Part shown: piece after piece, positions 35,091-44,045 of the stretch | Layout: each line of letters begins with the position of its first letter | Numbering within the stretch: position 1 is the stretch's first letter | Assembly: GCA_003389215.1 (NCBI GenBank) | Contig: QQVP01000025.1 | Coordinates: 1-64,000 of the forward strand | DNA: 64,000 nt | DNA from: Planctomycetota bacterium | GTDB lineage: Bacteria; Planctomycetota; Planctomycetia; Pirellulales; UBA7805 | Direction of reading: 5' to 3' | The notes under the pieces: model-generated | What the model saw: the letters and a program-made list of their open reading frames with translations, nothing else | What the model was told of the DNA's origin: nothing | The model's database searches: none | Position numbers and translations under genes: made by a program

Positions 35091-36311
35091 CTAGCCACGA
35101 CACCGCGCGTCGCGGTGCTGGGCGATCACCTCGCGATAAACAGTCGCAACCCCGGCGGCCATCGCCCGATCGGAATAATGGGTCGCGTGGTCGGCGAGTG
35201 CCCGCTCGCGCAAGCTCTGCCAGTCGACGGCCCCCTGCATCAGTCGTTCGACTTGCCCGGCCAGCGACGCCGCGTCGTTCGGCCTGGCCAACAGCCCGTT
35301 GTCGTCGTGGCGGATGACATCGACGATGCCGGCCACCTCGGTTCCCAGCACGGGGACCCCCGCGGCCATCGCCTCGATGACGACCATCGGCAGACCTTCC
35401 GCCAGCAGACTTGGCAAGACCATCACGTCGAGCTGAGCCATCTCGGCCGCCACGTCGTGTCGAAATCCGATCCAGTCGACCGCGCCGGCGAGGCCAAGTC
35501 GCTGGGCGTGGCTGCGGGCGTGGGCTTCGTACTCGGGCGTTTCGAAGCTGCCGATCGCACAGAGCCGCAACGGTCGGCCTTGGGCACGCAAGGCGGCGAT
35601 CGCCTCGAGCAATACTTCCAGTCCCTTGCGCGGTCGAAAGAGGGCGACCGTGCCGATCTTCCAGATGTCGCGGGGTGGGGTCTCGGGCCGGCGAACGACC
35701 GGCACCGGCACCCCGTTGGGAACGATTGAGATCCGATCGGCGGGGAAACCTTGTTCGCGCAGGTACTTGGCCGAACTCTCGGACACCGCGATCAAACGCG
35801 CGACGCGGCGCAGACTGAGGCGTTCTACATGGGCACTGAGCCAACGGATGCCGCGGCGACCGACTTCGACCAGCGTCTGGCCGTGAACGTGGTGAACCAG
35901 CGGGACGTGGGCCAGCCGAGCGGCCAGCTGACCGACCATGGCTGCCCGCGGCGTGTGTGTATGAATGATGCGAAGACCCCGTTCGCGAATTTCGCGTGCC
36001 AGCCGCAGCGAGGGACGCAGGTCGATACGCGTCCCCATCCGGACCTCGAGCAGATCCGCCTCCTGGGCTCGTCGCATTCGCGGGAAGCGGTCGGGTTTGA
36101 GACACGCATAGGTCACGTCGAAGCCATACTCGGGTAAGCAGAGTCCGAGTAGATCCTGGACCTTTTCGGCCCCGGCGTAGTGTTCGCCGTTGACCAGGTG
36201 CAGCACGCGCGTTGTTGCCACGCCGGCACTGGGCGCAGGAGGGGCGGCCGGAACGACGACGGGAACGTCGGCGGGAGCGAAAGGAGATTCGAACGTCGGA
36301 GTCGGCGTCAT
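35091..36311 (-). CDS. GT4-family glycosyltransferase
   Basis: From the ATG at 36311 the product is 406 residues; a TTG at 36383 would add 24 residues of low-complexity sequence and lies inside a tandem repeat, so I reject it. The GT4 (GT-B) pattern is complete: N-terminal HLVNGEHYAGAEKVQ (UDP-sugar and acceptor side), HTHTPRAAMVGQL, HHVHGQTLVEVG, RLIAVSESSAKYL, ISIVPNGVPVP, RPRKGLEVLLEAIAAL, and VLPSLLAEGLPMVVIEAMA with the EX7E-like signature. It adds a sugar, retaining, probably in exopolysaccharide building. It lies between the WecG-type and initiating sugar transferases. Confidence 0.9.
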   Translation of the reverse strand: MTPTPTFESPFAPADVPVVVPAAPPAPSAGVATTRVLHLVNGEHYAGAEKVQDLLGLCLPEYGFDVTYACLKPDRFPRMRRAQEADLLEVRMGTRIDLRPSLRLAREIRERGLRIIHTHTPRAAMVGQLAARLAHVPLVHHVHGQTLVEVGRRGIRWLSAHVERLSLRRVARLIAVSESSAKYLREQGFPADRISIVPNGVPVPVVRRPETPPRDIWKIGTVALFRPRKGLEVLLEAIAALRAQGRPLRLCAIGSFETPEYEAHARSHAQRLGLAGAVDWIGFRHDVAAEMAQLDVMVLPSLLAEGLPMVVIEAMAAGVPVLGTEVAGIVDVIRHDDNGLLARPNDAASLAGQVERLMQGAVDWQSLRERALADHATHYSDRAMAAGVATVYREVIAQHRDARCRG

Positions 36312-36364
36312 GAGGGCGTCGTCGAAGTGGTGTGCCGGCGCCGTCGAATGGCGGATGGGCGGGC

Positions 36365-36408
36365 GTTGAAGTGGCTTACTCAAACAGTTGAAGTGGCTTA
36401 CTCAAACA
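36365..36408. repeat. 22-base perfect tandem duplication
   Basis: A 22-base unit beginning GTTGAAGTGGCTTACTCAAA occurs twice back-to-back (36365-36386 and 36387-36408), upstream of the GT4 gene. Confidence 0.95.
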
Positions 36409-36644
36409 TAGGTCACGGCCGCTGAGCCGACCGTTGGACAGAATCCGCACCAGGGGCACAATCGGTACAACATGGCCCCGGTCGACGCAGGTGTTCCGAC
36501 GATGGCCGCTCGCGTTGAGCTGCCCCCCGCCGCAAAGCGATCTCTTGGCAAGGCGTCGTCGCCGCGAAACTGTGGCAACCGGTTAGAGTGTTTTTCAGAT
36601 CGATGTCGCGTCTTCGGCGGATAGCGAGGCAAGTTTGACAAGGA

Positions 36645-36689
36645 GACCGAAGCAGGCGAATCGAGGAGATTCGTCGATGCACCCTCGAC
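36645..36689 (-). repeat. Dispersed repeat, copy 2
   Basis: Minus-strand match to 5775-5818: identical 23-base core (36667-36689), then GCTTCGGTC 13 bases later. Read from the same GTG it also encodes HRRI. It is in the gap between the GT4 and initiating sugar transferase genes. Confidence 0.6.
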
Positions 36690-36743
36690 GACGTCGAACG
36701 CGGTCGTAGCCCGTCGAGACGCGCCAGGAAAATGAAAAGTGCT

Positions 36744-37526
36744 CTAGTAGGCTCCGCGACAGCTCAGCACGCTGCGGGGCGTCTTCGCCAACAGGGCCAG
36801 GTCGGTGCGGAAGCTCTGGTTGTTGACGTACCAGATGTCCATCCGGACCCAGTCTTCGAATTCGATTTCGCTGCGGCCGCTGATCTGCCAGAGGCAGGTC
36901 AGGCCGGGACGCACGGCGAGTCGACGTCGCTGCCAGACTTCATACTTGGCAACTTCCTTGGCGACGGGCGGTCGCGGCCCCACCAGCGACATGTGGCCGA
37001 CCAAGACGTTGAGCAATTGCGGCATCTCGTCGATGCTGGTCTTGCGAAGAAAGCGACCAATGCGAGTAATGCGAGGGTCACGGCGGTTCTTGAAGATGGG
37101 GCCGCCCTGCTCGTTCTTGACCAGGTGCTGCACGCGATCGGCGTCGAGACGCATGGTGCGGAACTTGAGCATCGGGAACATGCGACCTTGCAGGCCGACT
37201 CGCTGTTGACAGAAGAAGGGACGACCGCGGGTCGTGAACAACAAGATGACGAAGACGGTAACCATGATCGGCGAGAAGAGCAGCAGCAGCGCGGCGGCAC
37301 CGATGACGTCGAATACCCGCTTGGCGACCTGATAGGCGCGTTGGCGATTGCCCTGGACGAAGACGACCGGCCGCTCCACCGCGGCACGTTTCGTGAGGCG
37401 AGCATCATCGTCAATCACGGCGAACTTGGGTGCCCGTAGAACGTGGTTGGCAACGGGGGCGTCGATCGTGGTAACCGTCGTCATTGGCGTGGTCTCGGCG
37501 GGGTTGACGGGGGCGGTGGAGCTCAT
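36744..37526 (-). CDS. Initiating sugar transferase (polyprenyl-phosphate glycosyl-1-phosphate transferase type)
   Basis: Using the ATG at 37526 the product is 260 residues. The N-terminal stretch is soluble, then KRVFDVIGAAALLLLFSPIMV is the re-entrant membrane helix of the bacterial sugar transferase domain, followed by FFCQQRVGLQGRMFPMLKFRTM, NRRDPRITRIGRFLRKTSIDEMPQLLNVLVG, SLVGPRPPV with the catalytic DE and RP pair, and RPGLTCLWQISGRSEI. It would load a sugar-1-phosphate on undecaprenyl phosphate, starting exopolysaccharide repeat units. A long N-terminal extension (4 predicted helices) seen in WbaP is absent, so it is the shorter PglC/EpsL-like form. Confidence 0.92.
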   Translation of the reverse strand: MSSTAPVNPAETTPMTTVTTIDAPVANHVLRAPKFAVIDDDARLTKRAAVERPVVFVQGNRQRAYQVAKRVFDVIGAAALLLLFSPIMVTVFVILLFTTRGRPFFCQQRVGLQGRMFPMLKFRTMRLDADRVQHLVKNEQGGPIFKNRRDPRITRIGRFLRKTSIDEMPQLLNVLVGHMSLVGPRPPVAKEVAKYEVWQRRRLAVRPGLTCLWQISGRSEIEFEDWVRMDIWYVNNQSFRTDLALLAKTPRSVLSCRGAY

Positions 37527-37839
37527 GGTCGGGCTCGCTGTTAAACCGGTCCGCGAAGTTGGCTCGTGGTTGCATAGGCCGAGTAAAGCAAACCCGGTGC
37601 CGGCCCCCCTCGCCCGTCGAAGCATATCCCGCAACTACTTTCCTAGAAAGGACTTAGCAAATCGCCCACGGCGCGGGCGCGGCGGCAGACGCGGGGTGCA
37701 GAAGCGACCATGTTGCCGGAAGGCAACCTGCCGTTTCGCAGAAGAGACGAACGCCAGCGCGATTCGACACCGGCGCGAAGGATTTCGCCGCGACGGTCAA
37801 CCAGCCTGGTCGCAGCCCTCCTCGATTTGCCGCGGCACG
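37527..37839. other. Intergenic region upstream of the initiating sugar transferase
   Basis: About 310 bases. It carries TTTCCTAGAAA (37639-37649), which also occurs at 32661-32671 upstream of the 1310-residue exported protein; both are on the same side of a minus-strand gene. Otherwise I see nothing. Confidence 0.4.
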
Positions 37840-39495
37840 CTAGGACACTTTGCCCGAGGCGTGGCTTTCGGCGGCAATCTTCGACAGTGCATAGCGAAGC
37901 GAAAAGCGACCCCGCTCGGCAGCGAAGACGGGCGGCTCGCCCGTGGGCACCGGCGCCCGCGGGGCAGGTGGCTCTGACGGCGGCGTCGCCGGCGAGATCG
38001 AAGGCGGTTCCGTCAGCGGTTGCGGTTGAGCCGTTTCTTGAATGACCGAAGTTGCCCGCTTCGTCTGGGCATCGCTGGCGGCCGTCGCCAGACCGAATGT
38101 CGCCCCCAGCTGCAACGACGAGGGAACGGTGACGAAAAGGAGGCCCATGCCGACGGCGAAGCCACCGAAGAGTCCGGCGGCGAGTAGGTAGCGACGCGGC
38201 ATGCTCACCGGCCGAGCTCCCGTGTCGGGCGTGTCGATGAGCGTGATCAGACTCGCGGTGCGGGCGGCGGCCTGCGAAGCGCGGGCGTCGGCCAGATTTT
38301 CCTGAGCGGTTTGCAGCAACTGATCGTAGGTGGTGATCTCGGCGGTACTCTTGGCATACTCGGCCCGCACGCCGGCCAGCTTTCGCAGACGCTCGTTGGT
38401 CTGGGCGAGTTGCTCGTTCAAGGCGTCGATCTGAGTTTGAGCCAACCGCATCTCGCTGTCGACGCCACGAATGGCAAGCTCGATTTCGGAGGTCAGGTGT
38501 CGGCGGACTTCGTCGACGGCGGCGATGGCGGCGACGACCTCGGGGTGCTCGTCGGTCAGTCGCGCGCGGGCCGTCGCGAAGCGAATTTGGGCGTCGATGA
38601 GCCCGTCCTTGAGTCGTCGCAAACCGGGTTGGGACTCGAGCAGGGCATTTGGCGTTGCCACGAGGGTCCGCAAGTCGCCCCGTGCCTCCATCAGCAAACG
38701 GCGTAGCTCCGCGTTTCGGCGATAGGTACTCTCGGACGCACGCAGCTCCGTTTCGAGGCTGCTGACGCGGCGGCGCAGATCGCTATTGCCCGACGGCGAA
38801 ATCTGCAAGATCCGCAATTCGGCTAGATCGCTACCGACTCCCGATTCGACCTTTTTGAGTCGCGCGGTGGCCGCGTCGCGATCGGTACGAACTTCGCGAA
38901 CGGTTTGCGTCAGCTCATCGATCATGCTCTGAGCTTTTTCGTCGCGGAGTTGCTGGTATTGTCGTTTGACCTGATCGCAAACGGCCGCAACCAGTTGGCG
39001 GGCCCGCTCTCGGTCGTGATCCTTGACCTTGACGTAGAAGACTTCGGTTGTGCCGAAGTCGGCCCCTTTGGGCGGCTTGACTTGGACGTCCTTGCGAAAT
39101 CCCGAAATTGCCTCGTCACTCGGCCAACCGACCGGCGCCGTTCCCGCGGGAGGACCGACGGTCGTCAACGCCTGGGCCAGCACGGAGCGACTCCGGCTGA
39201 GTTCCAGGATCGTTTCTTGAACGGTCTTCATCTGCTCGACGTGCTGGAAGTCTCCGGCACGCAACTGGTCGGAGCGCGTCGACCCTTCGTCGCGTACGAC
39301 CAGGGCCTGCGAGGCCTGCCACGTATCGGGCCGCACCAAGGCAAACACCAAAGAGCAGAGCAGGCAAACGACGGTCGGCACCGTCCAACGGAACGGATAC
39401 TGACGCATCATGCGGACCACCTCGACGAGAAAGCCGTCGGCGGCGGGGCCGTTGTCGCGAGTCGAAGAACCGTGATCGGCGGGAGTCGAAATCAT
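37840..39495 (-). CDS. Wzz/GNVR-like chain-length determinant protein
   Basis: The ATG at 39495 gives 551 residues. Transmembrane helix 1 is WTVPTVVCLLCSLVFALV near residue 35, then a Wzz-type domain with SQALVVRDEG, a long coiled coil (about residues 170-440; ELTQTVREVRTDRDAATARL and more), then YLLAAGLFGGFAVGMGLLFV as the second helix, followed by a Pro-rich tail. Unlike many exopolysaccharide co-polymerases it lacks a tyrosine-kinase domain. It should set polymer length or gate export across the envelope. It is upstream of the initiating transferase on the same strand. Confidence 0.88.
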   Translation of the reverse strand: MISTPADHGSSTRDNGPAADGFLVEVVRMMRQYPFRWTVPTVVCLLCSLVFALVRPDTWQASQALVVRDEGSTRSDQLRAGDFQHVEQMKTVQETILELSRSRSVLAQALTTVGPPAGTAPVGWPSDEAISGFRKDVQVKPPKGADFGTTEVFYVKVKDHDRERARQLVAAVCDQVKRQYQQLRDEKAQSMIDELTQTVREVRTDRDAATARLKKVESGVGSDLAELRILQISPSGNSDLRRRVSSLETELRASESTYRRNAELRRLLMEARGDLRTLVATPNALLESQPGLRRLKDGLIDAQIRFATARARLTDEHPEVVAAIAAVDEVRRHLTSEIELAIRGVDSEMRLAQTQIDALNEQLAQTNERLRKLAGVRAEYAKSTAEITTYDQLLQTAQENLADARASQAAARTASLITLIDTPDTGARPVSMPRRYLLAAGLFGGFAVGMGLLFVTVPSSLQLGATFGLATAASDAQTKRATSVIQETAQPQPLTEPPSISPATPPSEPPAPRAPVPTGEPPVFAAERGRFSLRYALSKIAAESHASGKVS

Positions 39496-39935
39496 CGCGG
39501 GGATACCTCGGTGTCGGAGAATCGGCGCGGGACCTCGAACTGCAAAGCGAGTGCCAATGGCGCGCCGGTGGACTCCGCTCGACAAGTATAAGTTCTGTTT
39601 GGCAAGGGAGTTGCCGTGGCCGGCACGATCGCGAGGGGGTCGCGGCAAGCGGGGCCGACGAACACCCACGTGGTGATTCTTCACCATTCTGCGAGCCGTG
39701 GTGTCGCCCGCCACCGCGAGCGACCGCGTCAACCGTCATAACCGCTAGACCCACGCGGACCACGGCCCGGCGGAACGGGTCCTGTGAGTTTGCGGATCTC
39801 CCCACGTAACCAAGACTTGGGTAAGTTCGCCCCGCCACGTCGGCGGAGCGGCGGCGCCACGTTTCGCAAAGGCGTCGATTCGCGATTCATGCCGGGCCCG
39901 CCGGACCGACTCTGCCCTCGCCGAAGCCGCTCACC
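39496..39935. other. Divergent intergenic region
   Basis: About 440 bases between the divergent Wzz-like and GNAT/BioF2-like genes, so it should hold promoters for both directions. I see no clear promoter, terminator or repeat in it. Confidence 0.4.
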
Positions 39936-41123
39936 ATGAACGTCCGTCCGCTGACAACTTCACGCGAACTGGCTGCGCTCGAGTCCGCCTGGAACGATCT
40001 CGATGCCGGCGTGCCGTTTCGTAGCTTCGCCTGGCTGACGACCTGGTGGCAGTGCTACGGAGACGACGCGCAGGGTGCGAACCCGGACCGCCGAGAGCTG
40101 CTCGTGCTCGCCGTCGAAGATCCGCAGACTGGCGAAACAATCGCCATCGCACCGTGGTTCGTCGATCGCACGCGGGCCGAAGGGAACGTGATTCGTTGGC
40201 TCGGCTCGGGCGAAGTCTGTTCCGATTACCTGAGCGTGCTCTGCGCCGAGGGACGCGAGGGGGAGGTCGCGGCGGCCCTGGCCGACTGGCTGGTTGACCC
40301 CGCGGAAACGTGCTGGACCGCGATCGACTTGGGCGACGTCGCGACGGACGATGCGCTCGTCGCCCTGCTGGCCGAGGAACTCCGCGCTCGCGGTGCGAGC
40401 GTGCATCGACGCGCGGGAACGACCTGCTGGCGGCTCGAACTGTCGACCGACTGGGAAACGTACCTGAAGCGGCTCTCCAAGACCCGCCGCAAGCGAACTC
40501 GCGGATTGCTCCGCGACTGGTTCGACTGCGGCCGTGCCGAACTAATCCGCCTCACTTCGGTCGAAGACGTCGAGCAAGCGATGCCGAGCTTCGAGGAGCT
40601 CCACCAGAAACGACGCCGCAGTCTGGGTCAGGCCGGTTGCTTCGCCTCGCCGCGGTTTGCCCGCTTTCTGCGCACCGTCGCCCCGCGGATGGCCGCCGAG
40701 GGGCGCCTGGAAATCGCGCAACTGTCGATCGACGGTCGTACGGCGGCGTTCGATTTCAACCTGCTGGGTCGCGAGACGATCTACTCGTACCAAAGCGGCC
40801 TCGATCCGGCGACGCTCGAGCAGCAGCCGGGGCACCTGATCACCATCGCCGAACTGCGTCAGGCCATCGAGCGGAAGTTTACGGCCTACGACTTCTTGCG
40901 CGGGGACGAGCCGTATAAACACAACTGGCGCGCCGCGCCGCAGGAAACGACGCACATTCGCGTCGTCGCCAATCGCACTCGGGCGCGACTCGCTCATATG
41001 GTTTGGAATGCCCGACAGCAGACGCGCGACTGGGCCCGCACGATTCGCGACACCACCGTTGACGCCCGTGAGCAGCTGGTGGCGCGGGCCAAGGGACTCA
41101 TGTGGGGCGGGAAACCGGGATAA
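39936..41123 (+). CDS. GNAT/BioF2-like acyltransferase-fold protein
   Basis: A 395-residue protein with the fold of the BioF2-like/FemAB-like acetyltransferases (pfam13480-type): TTSRELAALESAWNDL, SFAWLTTWWQCYG, LSVLCAEGREGEVAAALADWL, KRLSKTRRKRTRGLLRDW, a conserved FEELHQKRRRSLGQAG, and FNLLGRETIYSYQSGLDP followed by FLRGDEPYKHNW. Such proteins are often found in exopolysaccharide clusters (CelD-like) and may acylate a sugar or peptide; the donor and acceptor are unknown. It lies ahead of the polysaccharide deacetylase on the same strand, about 170 bases away. Confidence 0.85.
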   Translation: MNVRPLTTSRELAALESAWNDLDAGVPFRSFAWLTTWWQCYGDDAQGANPDRRELLVLAVEDPQTGETIAIAPWFVDRTRAEGNVIRWLGSGEVCSDYLSVLCAEGREGEVAAALADWLVDPAETCWTAIDLGDVATDDALVALLAEELRARGASVHRRAGTTCWRLELSTDWETYLKRLSKTRRKRTRGLLRDWFDCGRAELIRLTSVEDVEQAMPSFEELHQKRRRSLGQAGCFASPRFARFLRTVAPRMAAEGRLEIAQLSIDGRTAAFDFNLLGRETIYSYQSGLDPATLEQQPGHLITIAELRQAIERKFTAYDFLRGDEPYKHNWRAAPQETTHIRVVANRTRARLAHMVWNARQQTRDWARTIRDTTVDAREQLVARAKGLMWGGKPG

Positions 41124-41295
41124 GTAGCGAGCGCCGTGGGCGCGCTGCGGACAGGGCACGTGTAAACGAGGAACGTGATTTATTGATGGCTGCGTTGTCA
41201 ATGAGCCCTTCGCCGCGGCGGTGATGGCTGAAATGCCGACCTCCCGCTGGTCGGTCTGGTTCATTGGCTGCGCCGGGCTCAATAGGAACAGGACG

Positions 41296-42171
41296 ATGCC
41301 GAACTGGAAACGATGGATTCTCAGCCTCTACTACCACGGCACGCTGCCGTTGCGGATGGTCCGTCGCGCGCAAGCGGTCGCTGCGGGGCGTGCGCCGATC
41401 CTGATCTTCACCTGGCATCGCATCGCCGACGACGCAGCCAACGCCTGGACGACGAGCAACGATACTTTCGCCCGAGCGATCGGCTGGCTCGAACGTCGCT
41501 TCGATTTGGTCTCGCTGGCCGAGGCCCAGGAGCGTATCCGCGGCGAGTCCCTTAAGCGTCCGGCCGCCTGCGTCACCTTCGACGACGGCTACGCGGAAAA
41601 CTGCCAGCAGGCTTTGCCGCTTTTGATTCGCAGGCGCATTCCCGTGACCTATTTCGTGACCGCGGGATCCGTGCTCACGGGCGAGGCGTTCGCACACGAT
41701 CGCCAGCTGGGCCAGTCGTTTGCACCGAACACGCTCAAGCAGCTGCGCGAATTGGCGGCTTTTGGGGTTGAGATCGGGGCCCACACCCGCTCGCATCCGA
41801 ATCTGGGTCAGGTGCGCGACGAGGCGACCTTGTATGACGAAGTCGTGACCGCCCGAGATGATCTGTCCGCGGCCCTCGAGCAGCCGATTCGCTACTTCGC
41901 CTTTCCGTTTGGTCAGCACGAGCACCTCAATCGCCGGGCGTTCGAGATGGCCCGCGACGCCGGTTACGAAGGTGCGGTCTCGGCTTACGGCGGTTACCAC
42001 TATCCCGGCGAGTCGGACGCCTTCCACCTACAGCGGATGTGTGCCGACGGACCGCTCGTGAAACTGAAGAACTGGGCCAGCTTCGATCCCTGGAAGGACT
42101 GGAAGATTCAGTCCTACTCGCTGGCCGACCGCACGGAAGTCCCAGCCACGGCAGGAGCCGCCTCGCTATGA
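41296..42171 (+). CDS. Polysaccharide deacetylase (NodB-like)
   Basis: From the ATG at 41296, preceded by AGGACG, the product is 291 residues. It starts with a short hydrophobic-basic end rather than a clear signal peptide, then IFTWHRIADD, CVTFDDGYAENCQQALPL with the metal Asp-Asp of NodB motif 1, VTYFVTAGSVLTG, EIGAHTRSHPNLGQV (H-x3-H metal His pair), and YFAFPFGQHEHLN. It removes N- or O-acetyl groups from polysaccharide or lipid-linked sugar. It overlaps the flippase gene by four bases, a coupled pair. Confidence 0.9.
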   Translation: MPNWKRWILSLYYHGTLPLRMVRRAQAVAAGRAPILIFTWHRIADDAANAWTTSNDTFARAIGWLERRFDLVSLAEAQERIRGESLKRPAACVTFDDGYAENCQQALPLLIRRRIPVTYFVTAGSVLTGEAFAHDRQLGQSFAPNTLKQLRELAAFGVEIGAHTRSHPNLGQVRDEATLYDEVVTARDDLSAALEQPIRYFAFPFGQHEHLNRRAFEMARDAGYEGAVSAYGGYHYPGESDAFHLQRMCADGPLVKLKNWASFDPWKDWKIQSYSLADRTEVPATAGAASL

Positions 42172-43784
42172 GCTCTGGCAACGCCACGTCTGCTGCGCCG
42201 GTCGCCGGGCTGAATCCGGCGGGAAGTCGGGTGCGCACCGATTCCCTGGCCACCAGCCTGGTGTTTCTCTTCTGCCTGAGCGCGGTGCAACCTTTGGTCT
42301 CGTTCGGCCGCGGCGTGCTCTTCTGTCGCACGCTCTCGCCGGCCGACCTGGGTGCCTGGGACCTGGCGCTCGGTTTCCTCACACTCGCCGCCACGGTCGT
42401 CGTGATCGGCATTCCCGGCTCTTTCGGCCGTTACGTCGAACAGTATCGGCAACGTGGTCAGTTGACGATATTCCTGCGACGGACGACGCTCGCCTGCGCG
42501 GGACTCACGGGCGTGGCCCTGGTTCTGTTGACCATCGCGGCGCCGCAGTTTTCCAGCATCATCTTCGGACGACCCGATCGGGCCCTCTGGGTCTACTACG
42601 TGGCGGCGGCGCTGGGCACGCTGATCGTCTTCGGCTTCGTGGTGGAGCTGCTGACGGCGTTGCGGCTGTTCCGGGTCGTCTCCGGTCTGCAGCTCACCAA
42701 GTCGATCGGCTTCGTGGTGCTCGCCCTGGTGCTGTTGTTCGCCTGGGAGGCGGGCCCGCCCAGTATCATCGTGGGGCACGCACTCGCCACTTTGGTGGCG
42801 GTGGCAATCGCGTTGCGTTGGCTGATTCCGGCTTACCGGCACGAAAGCAGCGACGCCGCCGAAGAAGACGACGACGACGACGAAGCAGTCGACTCGCGTT
42901 TCGCGAGCGAGGGCCAACACGAAGTGGCGGCAGCCGGATCGACCTCGGTCTGGACGTTCTGGGCCAAGCTGATGCCCTTTGCGGCTTGGATTTGGATTGC
43001 CAACTTCCTTTCGCACTTGTTCGCGATCATCGATCGCTACATGCTGGTGCACTTCAGCGGACTGGAGAGCGAGATCGCCCTGACGCAGGTCGGCCACTAC
43101 CACAGTTCGCGAATCGTGCCGCTGTTGTCCATTTCATTCGCCAGTATGCTGGCTTCGGTGTTGCTGCCGCATCTGACGAAGGACTGGGAGCGTGGCCGCC
43201 GCGATGACGTGACCGCGAATCTGAATCTGGCCGTCAAGTTACTCAGCCTGGGACTGACCTTTGCCGGAACCGCCCTGCTGGCCCTGGCTCCGCAGTTGTT
43301 CGAATATGGATTTGGCGGGCGCTATGACGGCGGCCTGGTGGTGTTGCCTTGGACGCTGATCTATTGCATCTGGTTTAGCATCTTCTTGCTGGGCGACCTT
43401 TACCTCTGTTGCACCGAGCGGGTGCGTCTGATCAGCATCGCACTGGCCGGCGGCCTGTTCGTAAACGTGGTGTTGAATCTGCTGTTGTTGCCGCACTTTG
43501 GCCTGCTGGGGGCGGTCTGGGCCACCGCGGCGTCGAAAGCCGTGGTTCTCCTGGCGACGTTCCTCTTCGCACGAGCGTTCGGCATGTCCTTTGATCGCGG
43601 CACGTGGATTTGCCTGGCCTTGCCTTTGTGTCTCTGCCTGGGGGCCTGGCCGGCGCTGGCCGTGATACTGGTGTTTGCAATCGGGCTGATCGCCAGCGAC
43701 CTGATCCTCGGAGAAGACGAAAAGCGACACCTGCTCGAATTGGGCCGCCGTCAACTGGCGGGCGTGATGGCACGGCACAGCTAG
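42168..43784 (+). CDS. Polysaccharide flippase (MOP/Wzx-like membrane protein)
   Basis: The ATG at 42168 overlaps the deacetylase stop (ATGA). The 538-residue product has about 12-14 transmembrane helices in the MOP pattern (SLVFLFCLSAVQPLVSFGRG, FLTLAATVVVIGIPGSF, and a C-terminal half with LLSLGLTFAGTALLALAPQLFE). A very acidic cytoplasmic loop, EEDDDDDEAVDS, lies between the halves. It should flip lipid-linked repeat units across the membrane for exopolysaccharide. It closes the polysaccharide group on this strand. Confidence 0.88.
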   Translation: MSSGNATSAAPVAGLNPAGSRVRTDSLATSLVFLFCLSAVQPLVSFGRGVLFCRTLSPADLGAWDLALGFLTLAATVVVIGIPGSFGRYVEQYRQRGQLTIFLRRTTLACAGLTGVALVLLTIAAPQFSSIIFGRPDRALWVYYVAAALGTLIVFGFVVELLTALRLFRVVSGLQLTKSIGFVVLALVLLFAWEAGPPSIIVGHALATLVAVAIALRWLIPAYRHESSDAAEEDDDDDEAVDSRFASEGQHEVAAAGSTSVWTFWAKLMPFAAWIWIANFLSHLFAIIDRYMLVHFSGLESEIALTQVGHYHSSRIVPLLSISFASMLASVLLPHLTKDWERGRRDDVTANLNLAVKLLSLGLTFAGTALLALAPQLFEYGFGGRYDGGLVVLPWTLIYCIWFSIFLLGDLYLCCTERVRLISIALAGGLFVNVVLNLLLLPHFGLLGAVWATAASKAVVLLATFLFARAFGMSFDRGTWICLALPLCLCLGAWPALAVILVFAIGLIASDLILGEDEKRHLLELGRRQLAGVMARHS

Positions 43785-44045
43785 GCGGCTCAACGCCCGC
43801 GCCGACCTGTCACCGCGGCGACGGCGGCCTGTAATGGGCCCGGTCTACCAATTACGATAGGGTTTCGCGCGACGGGCTGGAGCGAGTCGGCAGGTTTCGC
43901 GAGGCGCGTGGGCGCGACGCGGCAAATCGTCGCCATGCCGGCTACGCCTCGTGGGCAAGCGACCCGTTGCTGGCTTCCGCCCGACTCCGCGGCCTGCTCG
44001 TCTTTGCTCGCCCCGGTGAATGCTCGCCCCTGTGAATGCTTTTCG

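Larger units (their letters stand above)
36312..36743. other. Intergenic region with tandem and dispersed repeats
   Basis: About 430 bases without a gene. It holds a perfect 22-base tandem duplication (36365-36408) and copy 2 of the dispersed repeat (36645-36689). ORFs here are shadow-like; I see no gene. Confidence 0.6.

Noticed and set aside
36312-36383. TTG start for the GT4 gene at 36383
   Set aside because: It lies within the tandem repeat and adds a low-complexity tail with no family support; the ATG at 36311 suffices.
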